From positions 1-15,015 of the forward strand of contig JBELML010000154.1 in assembly GCA_042095835.1 (NCBI GenBank): 15,015 bases of DNA, written 5' to 3'. Shown in pieces: positions 8,443 to 15,015 of the stretch (position 1 is its first letter; each line of letters begins with the position of its first letter). The DNA comes from DATFKA01 sp042095835. GTDB lineage: Bacteria > Bacteroidota > Bacteroidia > Chitinophagales > Saprospiraceae. A program made the position numbers and the translations under genes. Below the pieces are notes generated by a model. That model was not told the origin of the DNA. It was given only the letters and a program-made list of their open reading frames with translations, and ran no database searches.

Positions 8443-9007
8443 TATTATGTATTGATATTTTTATTTGCTTAGGGTTTAGTCTTTTTTTTTGTCTTGCTTC
8501 AATGATACCTCTTAGGCGTTTTTTAGCCAGAATCAATTGACTTTTTGAGGTGTTGATACTGATACCCAGCATCTCTGCAATCTCTCTATGTTTATACCCT
8601 TCAACCACAAAAAGGTTGAATACTGTTCTATAGCCGGTCGGTAATTGTTTGACCATGTTCAAAATATCTTGAACGGCCATGTCATCTTCGACGGTCAACC
8701 TTTCGGGTTTGTCAAAGTCGGTGATTTCTAAGGTCAAGTTGAAGTTGTGTTGTTTACGAAGAAACATCAAGGCTTCATTGACTACGATTCTTCTGATCCA
8801 GCCCTCAAAACTTCCATCACCACGAAAACGCTCTAAGTTTTTAAAGACCTTAAAGAAAGCTTCTACCAGCACATCTTCTGCATCCTCTTTGGATTTTAAA
8901 TAACGTTTTAAAACGCCATTCATTTTGGGCGAATACAAATCGAATAACCGCTGTTGTGCTTTGCGATTGTTCTTCCTGCAGGCTTGTATTAATTCTTTTT
9001 CACTCAC
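8435..9007 (-). CDS. RNA polymerase sigma factor, ECF (sigma-70 family)
   Basis: This 190-residue sigma factor directs RNA polymerase to a small set of promoters. Region 2 is visible at about 20-85, with YLKSKEDAEDVLVEAFFKVF (the -10 binding and core-binding helices) followed by GSFEGWIRRIVVNEALMFLR. Region 4 lies at about 120-170, with LPTGYRTVFNLFVVEGYKHR and the helix-turn-helix EIAEMLGISINTSKSQLILAKKRLR. The spacing and lack of regions 1 and 3 make it ECF type. The start is GTG at 9007: the frame is closed by a TAA shortly upstream and no ATG is available before region 2. It overlaps the anti-sigma-like gene by 8 nt. It diverges from lysA, whose promoter at 9117-9148 lies in the shared spacer. 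The stimulus is unknown. Confidence 0.93.
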   Translation of the reverse strand: MSEKELIQACRKNNRKAQQRLFDLYSPKMNGVLKRYLKSKEDAEDVLVEAFFKVFKNLERFRGDGSFEGWIRRIVVNEALMFLRKQHNFNLTLEITDFDKPERLTVEDDMAVQDILNMVKQLPTGYRTVFNLFVVEGYKHREIAEMLGISINTSKSQLILAKKRLRGIIEARQKKRLNPKQIKISIHNNG

Positions 9008-9116
9008 TGGCGTGGTATTTCTTCGTTATAGTGTGGTGAAAGCAGCTGCTGTGCTTTTTATTCTATACCCAATAGATGAAATTCCTAGCATGTTTGGTGC
9101 GTCAAAATAAAAACAA

Positions 9117-9148
9117 TTTGACACAATCGAGTATTTCTCCTATTTTTG
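9117..9148 (+). promoter_or_regulatory. Bacteroidetes-type promoter of lysA
   Basis: TTTG at 9117-9120, an exact 20-nt spacer, and TATTTTTG at 9141-9148 match the -33/-7 consensus (TTTG, about 19-21 nt, TAnnTTTG) known from Bacteroidetes primary-sigma promoters. Transcription would begin near 9155, leaving a leader of about 45 nt before the ATG at 9199. This also argues against the earlier ATG at 9076, which lies upstream of the promoter. Confidence 0.75.
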
Positions 9149-9198
9149 GAGCCTCAATCCAGGAAAGCTCTCCCATTCAAATCGAAATTTTAATACGG

Positions 9199-10461
9199 AT
9201 GCAATTAGAAAATGGTACGTACAGACTTAGTGGTGACCAAGACCCACTTGCTTTAATTGAAAAATATGGTGCTCCTTTGTACCTATACGATAGCGAAGTT
9301 ATCAAAAAGAAATACGAAGAAATTGTCGATGCATTCGATGTGCCGGAACTGAAAATTATGTACGCTTGCAAAGCGCTGTCTAATATCAGTGTGATTCAGT
9401 ACCTCAAATCTTTGGGTAGTGGTTTGGACACCGTATCAATCAATGAGGTGCAGTTGGGGCTTCGAGCTGGATTCCAAGCTCACGAAATCATTTATACACC
9501 CAATTGTGTTAGTTTTGAAGAAATTGAGCAAGCCGTGAAATTGGGGGTGATGATCAATATCGATAATACCTCCATTTTGGAGCAATTCGGACAAGCTTTT
9601 CCGGATTATCCCATCTGTATTCGGATTAATCCGCATATTTTGGCGGGCTTAAATGCCAAAACCTCTGTTGGGCATATTGATTCTAAATTTGGTATTTCTT
9701 TCCACCAAATGCCTCTCGTGCACCGCATTGTGAATGCCACTGGTCAGAAAGTAGTCGGAATTCACATGCACACCGGCTCGGGTATCTTAGACCCAGATGT
9801 CTTCCTACAAGGCGCAGAAATTCTATTTAACATCGCTAAGGAATTTGAGGACTTGGAGTTTCTTGATTTTGGAAGTGGGTTTAAAGTACCTTATAAAGAA
9901 GGAGATGCCTATACGGATATCAAGGAATTAGGTCAAAAAATTTCTGCACGATTCAATCGGTTTTGTCAGGAATACGGGAGAGATGTGGCCTTAATGTTTG
10001 AGCCTGGTAAATTTTTAGTGAGTGAATCCGGCTCTTTCTTAGCAAAGGTGAATGTAGTCAAACAAACTACTTCTACTGTATTTGCTGGGATAGATAGCGG
10101 TTTAAACCATCTGATCCGCCCTATGTTTTATGATGCCTATCATGAAATCATCAATGTGTCAAAGCCTGCTGCTAAACCCAGATTCTATACAGTGGTTGGC
10201 TATATCTGTGAGACCGACACCTTTGGTATCAACCGCAGAATTAATGAAATCACTGAAGGCGATATCCTCTGTATAAAAAATGCCGGAGCCTACTGTTTTT
10301 CAATGGCTTCCAACTATAATTCAAGGTTCCGCCCTGCGGAAGTGATGATTCTGAATGGTCAAGATTATCTTATTCGAGAACGAGAAACCTTTGAGGATTT
10401 AATGCGTGGGCAAGTACAAATTCCTGTTTTTAATCAAACACCTGTCGAATTGACTTCTTAG
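9199..10461 (+). CDS. lysA: Diaminopimelate decarboxylase
   Basis: This PLP enzyme of fold type III decarboxylates meso-diaminopimelate to L-lysine and CO2, the last step of lysine synthesis, in the cytosol. The protein has 420 residues from ATG 9199, a usual length for the family. YACKALSN near the N-terminus carries the Schiff-base lysine (K58). HMHTGSG follows on the barrel, and GSGF is a Gly-rich phosphate-binding loop. FEPGKFLV matches the family EPGR-type motif with Lys in place of Arg. CETDTFG is the CES/CE active-site motif, and YNSRFRPAEV closes the site. The frame continues upstream to an ATG at 9076, but that part is not conserved in character and precedes the promoter. Related decarboxylases (carboxynorspermidine, ornithine/arginine) share the fold, and the CE and YN-x-R-x-RP-x-EV motifs favour lysA. 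It is followed after 89 nt by valS, which has its own promoter signal. Confidence 0.9.
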   Translation: MQLENGTYRLSGDQDPLALIEKYGAPLYLYDSEVIKKKYEEIVDAFDVPELKIMYACKALSNISVIQYLKSLGSGLDTVSINEVQLGLRAGFQAHEIIYTPNCVSFEEIEQAVKLGVMINIDNTSILEQFGQAFPDYPICIRINPHILAGLNAKTSVGHIDSKFGISFHQMPLVHRIVNATGQKVVGIHMHTGSGILDPDVFLQGAEILFNIAKEFEDLEFLDFGSGFKVPYKEGDAYTDIKELGQKISARFNRFCQEYGRDVALMFEPGKFLVSESGSFLAKVNVVKQTTSTVFAGIDSGLNHLIRPMFYDAYHEIINVSKPAAKPRFYTVVGYICETDTFGINRRINEITEGDILCIKNAGAYCFSMASNYNSRFRPAEVMILNGQDYLIRERETFEDLMRGQVQIPVFNQTPVELTS

Positions 10462-10485
10462 ACCTGATTTTGTAAGTGTTTTGTT

Positions 10486-10493
10486 TATCTTTG
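10486..10493 (+). promoter_or_regulatory. Probable -7 promoter box of valS
   Basis: TATCTTTG is an exact match to TAnnTTTG. No TTTG is found at the ideal distance: TTTTG at 10468-10472 is too close and TTG at 10450-10452 too far. The call therefore rests on the -7 box and its position. Transcription would start near 10500, at the base of the hairpin at 10501-10537. Confidence 0.55.
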
Positions 10494-10500
10494 CCGCGCG

Positions 10501-10537
10501 AATGCACCAATGGAACTATTTCTTTCATTGGTGCATT
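10501..10537 (+). promoter_or_regulatory. Perfect 12-bp hairpin in lysA-valS spacer (valS leader)
   Basis: AATGCACCAATG (10501-10512) pairs perfectly with CATTGGTGCATT (10526-10537) across a 13-nt loop. It lies directly after the probable valS start of transcription and ends 13 nt before the ATG. Only a weak T-stretch follows (TTTATTT), so it is a poor intrinsic terminator for lysA. A 5'-end stabilising or regulatory stem of the valS mRNA, or a protein-binding palindrome, fits as well. There are no T-box features: no long leader and no T-box consensus sequence. Confidence 0.7.
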
Positions 10538-10550
10538 TATTTCCTAATAA

Positions 10551-13298
10551 ATGAACACAAAATCACGGCACATGAGTTTATCTACTCGTTACAATCCACA
10601 AGGAACGGAAGACAAATGGTATGCCCATTGGATGGAGAAGAATTACTTTCATTCTGAACCCGATGATCGCGAGCCATTCACTATAGTAATCCCTCCACCA
10701 AATGTAACGGGCGTCCTACATATGGGGCATATGCTCAATAATACCATTCAAGATATTCTTATCAGAAAAGCCCGCCTGGAAGGCAAAAATGCCTGTTGGG
10801 TTCCTGGTACAGACCATGCCTCCATTGCTACCGAAGCCAAGGTGGTAAAAAGACTACGCGAGCAAGGAATCAAAAAAGGAGACCTTAGTAGAGAAGCATT
10901 TTTGGAACATGCGTTTGCTTGGAAAGAAGAGTACGGCGGGATCATTTTGGACCAATTGAAAAAACTTGGTGCCTCTTGTGATTGGCAACGTACGCGCTTC
11001 ACGATGGAGGATGCTCCCTCAAGAGCCGTCAATCGTGTTTTTGTTGATTTGTACAAAAAAGGCCGCCTTTATCGTAAGCTAAGGATGACCAACTGGGATC
11101 CCTCAGCTCAAACGGTACTGTCAAGTGAAGAGGTTATTTATAAAGAGGAAAATTCCAGGCTTTTTTATGTACGGTATCAGATTGAGGGCAGTGAAGAATA
11201 CATCACCATTGCTACTGTACGTCCGGAAACCATTCTTGGGGATACAGCAATCGCGGTTCATCCAGAGGATGAGCGCTACCTGCATTTACATGGAAAAAAA
11301 GCCATTGTACCGCTAGTTGGTCGTGCTATACCCATTCTGGCAGATTCCTACGTAGAAATGGATTTTGGAACAGGAGCGCTGAAAATCACTCCTGCCCACG
11401 ATATGAACGATTATGATATCGGTCAGAAACATGGTTTGGATACCATCGATGTATTGAATGCAGATGCTACCATGAGTGAGGCTGCCGGCCTATATATAGG
11501 AGAGGACCGATTCAAAGCCAGAAAACTCATTGTCAAAGATTTAGAAGCTGCTGAGCATATCGTTGAGATTAAAGACTATCGCAATAAAGTAGGCCGAAGT
11601 GAACGCACAGATGCCATTATTGAGCCTAGGCTCACCGAGCAATGGTTCCTACGTATGGATGAGTTTGCCGCTACTGCTTTGAAGGCGGTTAAAGATAAAG
11701 AAGTCACTTTCTATCCCGAGTCGATGTGGAATATGTACTTTTCCTGGCTGCGAGAAGAAAACGTAAGGGATTGGTGTATTTCGCGTCAATTGTGGTGGGG
11801 CCAGCAAATCCCTGCCTGGTATTACGAGGGCGAAACCTTTGTAGCAGAGACAGCAGAGCAAGCATTGGAAGAAGCCAGAGAAAAGTTGAATAAGCCCAAT
11901 CTCAAGATTGAGGACTTGAAAAGAGATGAAGACGTAGTCGATACTTGGTTTTCTTCTTGGCTATGGCCAATGACTGTTTTTGATGGTTTCGAAAACCCCA
12001 AAGAGCTAGCTTATTACTACCCAACGAATGTTTTGGTTACCGGCTGGGATATTATGTTCTTCTGGGTAGCTCGGATGATCATGTCTGGCTATGAATGGTC
12101 TGAAGAATTACTAGGACAGGAGTTGATTCAACAAAAAGGCCGTCAGCCCTTTAACGATGTTTATTTCACGGGCATGGTTCGAGACAATAAGCGCCGGAAG
12201 ATGAGCAAGTCACTGGGGAACTCTCCGGAAGCCTTGAAGCTAATTGAGAACTACGGCGCAGATGGTGTACGTTTCGGGATGTTATCTAGTGCGGCGGCAG
12301 GAAACGATATTGTTTTTGATGCACCTTTTGATCAGGAGACTAAGGCGGTGTTGAATGAAAGCAAACTTTGCGAGCAAGGTCGCAATTTCTGTAATAAAAT
12401 GTGGAATGCCCTTCGTTTATTGAAAACTTGGGAGGTCAGCGAGGAGGCCCTAAGCGCGGAAAAAGCAGCCATTAACGAGCTTGCTTATCAGTGGATGGCT
12501 AATAAATTACAGCAAGTTATTGGTGAAATCGATGATCATTATCGTACCTATCGCTTGAGCGATGCCTTGATGACTTTATACAAGTTTATCTGGGGCGATT
12601 TTTGCTCCTGGTATCTTGAGATGATAAAGCCAGAATATGGCCAGCCGATCAACAGAGACATCCTGGAGCGTTCCTTTGAATTGATGGAGCAAATGATGAC
12701 GCTATTGCATCCATTTATGCCATTTGTTACCGAAGAAATCTGGCATCAATTGCGGGATCGCTTGGAAGGGGAGGATTGTGTAGTAAGTGCTTATCCGCAG
12801 GCGACTTCTTTTGACCAAACTATTATTGATAGGGTAGAGCAGGCCAAGTCGATCGTTTCTAATATCAGAGATATCCGAAATAGCAATGGAATCAAGATGA
12901 AAGATCCATTGAAACTATTTGCCCAGGATACCACCGAAGCACAAGCTTTATTAGCGACGGAAGGTTTGCATGCGATGATCCAGAAAATGGCTTTCTTGGA
13001 GTCTTTAAGCTTGACTAGCGAGGAAATACCTAATACGGTTTCCTTTTTAGCGGGTACCGAGCAGTTTTTTGTAGCATTGAATCAACAGATTGATACAGAG
13101 GAGGAATGTAAAAAGCTCAAAACAGACTTGGAATATCAAGAGGGTTTTCTGAAGATCGTTATGAAAAAGCTGGGGAATGAGCGTTTTGTAAATAATGCGC
13201 CCGCAGTAGTCGTCGATAAAGAAAAGCAAAAACAAGCAGATGCAGAAGCCAAAATCAACAGCATCAAGGAAGCGATGGCGAAGTTGGGCTGTGCTTAA
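10551..13298 (+). CDS. valS: Valyl-tRNA synthetase
   Basis: This class Ia cytosolic enzyme charges tRNA-Val with valine and edits threonine. The protein has 915 residues, normal for bacterial ValRS. PPPNVTGVLHMGH carries the HIGH signature (HMGH, residues 57-60). The CP1 editing domain is seen in TVRPETILGDTAIAVHPED and GTGALKITPAHDMNDYDIG. WDIMFFWVARMI and the KMSKS loop (exact, residues 550-554) complete the active site. The anticodon-binding helical domain follows (about 650-800, including MTLLHPFMPFVTEEIW), and the last 70 or so residues form the tRNA-binding coiled coil ending KEAMAKLGCA. The start at 10551 is used. An in-frame ATG at 10572, whose product begins MSLSTRYNP, fits the usual ValRS N-terminus equally well. 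A bidirectional terminator lies about 40 nt downstream. Confidence 0.97.
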   Translation: MNTKSRHMSLSTRYNPQGTEDKWYAHWMEKNYFHSEPDDREPFTIVIPPPNVTGVLHMGHMLNNTIQDILIRKARLEGKNACWVPGTDHASIATEAKVVKRLREQGIKKGDLSREAFLEHAFAWKEEYGGIILDQLKKLGASCDWQRTRFTMEDAPSRAVNRVFVDLYKKGRLYRKLRMTNWDPSAQTVLSSEEVIYKEENSRLFYVRYQIEGSEEYITIATVRPETILGDTAIAVHPEDERYLHLHGKKAIVPLVGRAIPILADSYVEMDFGTGALKITPAHDMNDYDIGQKHGLDTIDVLNADATMSEAAGLYIGEDRFKARKLIVKDLEAAEHIVEIKDYRNKVGRSERTDAIIEPRLTEQWFLRMDEFAATALKAVKDKEVTFYPESMWNMYFSWLREENVRDWCISRQLWWGQQIPAWYYEGETFVAETAEQALEEAREKLNKPNLKIEDLKRDEDVVDTWFSSWLWPMTVFDGFENPKELAYYYPTNVLVTGWDIMFFWVARMIMSGYEWSEELLGQELIQQKGRQPFNDVYFTGMVRDNKRRKMSKSLGNSPEALKLIENYGADGVRFGMLSSAAAGNDIVFDAPFDQETKAVLNESKLCEQGRNFCNKMWNALRLLKTWEVSEEALSAEKAAINELAYQWMANKLQQVIGEIDDHYRTYRLSDALMTLYKFIWGDFCSWYLEMIKPEYGQPINRDILERSFELMEQMMTLLHPFMPFVTEEIWHQLRDRLEGEDCVVSAYPQATSFDQTIIDRVEQAKSIVSNIRDIRNSNGIKMKDPLKLFAQDTTEAQALLATEGLHAMIQKMAFLESLSLTSEEIPNTVSFLAGTEQFFVALNQQIDTEEECKKLKTDLEYQEGFLKIVMKKLGNERFVNNAPAVVVDKEKQKQADAEAKINSIKEAMAKLGCA

Positions 13299-13337
13299 GC
13301 TTCTGCTAGGCTTATCATAGTTTTTTGTTAATGCCAT

Positions 13338-13378
13338 AAAAAAGCCCGCTTGCAATCTCGATTGCAGGCGGGCTTTTT
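13338..13378. terminator. Bidirectional rho-independent terminator
   Basis: A run of six A precedes GCCCGC-T-TGCAAT (13344-13356), which pairs with ATTGCA-G-GCGGGC (13361-13373) as a 13-bp stem with one T-G wobble and a CTCG loop, followed by five T. Read either way it is a GC-rich stem plus a T-run, so it serves both convergent genes, valS (+) and the SulP gene (-). Confidence 0.93.
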
Positions 13379-13396
13379 ACGTAATAAACGTCTGGA

Positions 13397-14926
13397 TTAA
13401 ACCGTATCCACCAATACTTTATAATTGGGATCCTCTAGTACATTGACGTCGATAATTTTATCAGCATCCTTGAGCAGCTTTTGGCAATCACGACTTAAAT
13501 GGCGAAGCTGGACTCTTTTACCAAATTTTTGGTAGCGTTCGGTGATCTTGTTCAGGGCTTCGATAGCGGACATATCGACCACCCTACTTTCCTGGAAATC
13601 GATGATGACTTCATCTGGATCATTCAAGACATCAAATTTCTCATTAAAGACGGCTACCGATCCGAAAAAGAGCGGCCCGTAAATCTCGTAATGCTTTACA
13701 CCGTTCTCGTCAATGCGTTTTCTTGCGCGAATGCGGATGGCATTATCCCAAGCAAAAACCAGTGCTGCAATGATCACACCGATGACCACCGCTAAAGCCA
13801 AGTTGTGCAAAAATACCGTAACTAAAGTCACGACAACCAGAACGAAAATATCGGACTTGGGCATTTTATTAAATGTCTTCAAGCTAGCCCATTCAAAGGT
13901 GCCAATGGCGACCATAATCATAAGTCCCGTTAGAGCAGCCATTGGCAACCGCTCAATCAAACCTGCTCCAAACATGACAAATAATAATAAAGCAATAGAG
14001 GCTACAATACCAGAAAGTCGGGCCCGTGCACCATTGGAAATATTGATTAAACTTTGACCCAGCATCGCACAACCACCCATTCCAGAGAAAAATCCAGATA
14101 GGATATTGGCAGCACCTTGAGCAACAGCTTCCTTATTACCTCGACCGCGGGTTTCGGTAATCTCATCAATAATGTTTAAGGTCAACAAACTCTCAATCAA
14201 ACCAACACCGGCAGTAATGGCTGCATAGGGAAAAATGAGCATGAGGGTTTCCAAATTCAAAGGGACCATTGGGATATGAAATGGCGGGAACCCACCCTTG
14301 ATAGAAGCGATGTCTCCAACTGTTTTTGTATCAACGCCCAAACCAATCACAATACCTGATATAACCAGAATAGCAATTAAGGAAGAAGGAACAGCTTTTG
14401 TCAATTTTGGTAAGCCCCAGATGATGAGCATCGTTAAAAGCGTCAAACCTAGGATGATGTACAGACTAGATCCGGTGAGCCAATGCCCAGCTCCATCCTT
14501 AAATTGATCGAGTTGAGCCATGAATATGATAATGGCTAATCCGTTTACAAAACCAAAGATAACAGGATGGGGAACGAGCCGCATAAATTTTCCTAATCGT
14601 AAAAAACCAGCTAGCATTTGCAAAATCCCAGCTAAAATAACTGTAGCAAAAATATACTCCGGACCGTGCGAAATGGCTAAAGCGGCGATCACTACTGCGA
14701 CGGCACCCGTAGCTCCTGAAATCATGCCCGGGCGACCTCCCAAAACAGAAGTCACCAAACCCATGACAAAGGCGGCGTAAAGACCAGTCAAAGGGGATAA
14801 GCCCGCAATTAATGCAAAAGCAACTGCTTCAGGAACGAGGGCGATAGCTACCGTAAGCCCAGAAAGTACTTCCGTTTTGTAGTCTACTTTCTGTCGGAAA
14901 TCAAATAAGTTAATATACTTCTTCAT
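13397..14926 (-). CDS. SulP family anion transporter with STAS domain
   Basis: This is a 509-residue inner-membrane transporter of the SulP/SLC26 family. Members move sulfate, bicarbonate or other anions, often with Na+ or H+, and the substrate cannot be told here. The N-terminus gives the typical GLTVAIALVPEAVAFALIAG helix, followed by GLYAAFVMGLVTSVLGGRPG and MISGATGAVAVV, the family's conserved substrate-core segments. Hydrophobic helices continue to about residue 395. The cytosolic C-terminus (about 409-500) is a STAS domain: a KHYEIYGPLFFGS strand, then EVIIDFQESRVVDMSAIEAL with the Asp-x-Ser of the STAS loop, and a final helix-strand pair. The length is usual for bacterial SulP. The gene faces valS across the terminator at 13338-13378 and is read from the right-hand edge of the window. 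Confidence 0.93.
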   Translation of the reverse strand: MKKYINLFDFRQKVDYKTEVLSGLTVAIALVPEAVAFALIAGLSPLTGLYAAFVMGLVTSVLGGRPGMISGATGAVAVVIAALAISHGPEYIFATVILAGILQMLAGFLRLGKFMRLVPHPVIFGFVNGLAIIIFMAQLDQFKDGAGHWLTGSSLYIILGLTLLTMLIIWGLPKLTKAVPSSLIAILVISGIVIGLGVDTKTVGDIASIKGGFPPFHIPMVPLNLETLMLIFPYAAITAGVGLIESLLTLNIIDEITETRGRGNKEAVAQGAANILSGFFSGMGGCAMLGQSLINISNGARARLSGIVASIALLLFVMFGAGLIERLPMAALTGLMIMVAIGTFEWASLKTFNKMPKSDIFVLVVVTLVTVFLHNLALAVVIGVIIAALVFAWDNAIRIRARKRIDENGVKHYEIYGPLFFGSVAVFNEKFDVLNDPDEVIIDFQESRVVDMSAIEALNKITERYQKFGKRVQLRHLSRDCQKLLKDADKIIDVNVLEDPNYKVLVDTV

Positions 14927-15015
14927 GTGCTTATTTCGATAATTCGTGGTCTATGAACCAAAGTTTAGATGAATAAAATGGACAATTAAAGATACTTGTC
15001 AGCCCAGCAAACAAG
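14927..15015 (-). promoter_or_regulatory. 5' region of the SulP gene, promoter not resolved
   Basis: This 89-nt AT-rich stretch upstream of the start codon contains two imperfect -7-like boxes on the minus strand (TATCTTTA, and AAACTTTG preceded at 16 nt by TTG). Neither matches the consensus fully, so no promoter can be fixed. I see no coding sequence before the window edge. Confidence 0.3.

Noticed and set aside
9076..9198. Earlier ATG for lysA at 9076
   Set aside because: It lies upstream of the promoter boxes at 9117-9148, and the added 41 residues have no lysA character. The start at 9199 gives the usual N-terminus.

Overview
The window looks like ordinary chromosome from a Bacteroidota (Bacteroidetes) bacterium, plausibly from the Saprospiria/Lewinella side of the phylum, although the family is a guess. 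The evidence is: Bacteroidetes-type promoter boxes (TTTG, 20-nt spacer, TAnnTTTG) before lysA and a matching -7 box before valS; a DUF2807 (GIN-domain) exported protein; a short ECF sigma factor overlapping a small one-TM anti-sigma-like partner; several Sec or lipoprotein exports; and AT-leaning sequence with weak ribosome-binding sites. I see no tRNA, rRNA, CRISPR array, transposase, integrase or phage gene.

Layout. 9-3185 (-) encodes a 1058-residue exported, helical, TPR-like protein of unknown function. 3350-3859 (-) is a small lipoprotein with a lipocalin-like look. 3870-3906 is a terminator-type hairpin directly ahead of it, and 3933-4043 (-) is a possible 36-residue small protein. 4100-4828 (-) is the DUF2807 protein with an SGSGN repeat ladder. 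A divergent intergenic stretch of 293 nt follows. 5122-8053 (+) is a co-directional cluster with 16-43 nt gaps: a coiled-coil/J-domain protein with an Asp12 tract, a lipoprotein family I inorganic pyrophosphatase, a two-module VOC (glyoxalase-fold) protein and a GNAT acetyltransferase. 8017-9007 (-) is the sigma/anti-sigma pair, whose 3' end overlaps the end of the GNAT gene. 9199-10461 (+) is diaminopimelate decarboxylase (lysA), 10551-13298 (+) is valyl-tRNA synthetase (valS) with a perfect hairpin in its leader, 13338-13378 is a bidirectional terminator, and 13397-14926 (-) is a SulP anion transporter with a C-terminal STAS domain.

How the genes fit together. The sigma/anti-sigma pair forms a self-contained regulatory unit. 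lysA and valS are housekeeping genes with their own promoter signals. The J-domain/pyrophosphatase/VOC/GNAT group may be one transcript, but the products share no obvious pathway.

I did not find a convincing new multi-gene system. The most curious signal is the (GAT)12 tract at 6070-6105. It encodes twelve Asp in the J-domain gene, and in the reading frame of the downstream pyrophosphatase it gives eleven consecutive ATG codons followed by a hydrophobic segment. Other points worth a check are the possible small gene at 3933-4043, the hairpin squeezed against the start of the 3350-3859 gene, the valS leader hairpin, the exported pyrophosphatase, and the regular cysteine pairs in the 1058-residue protein.
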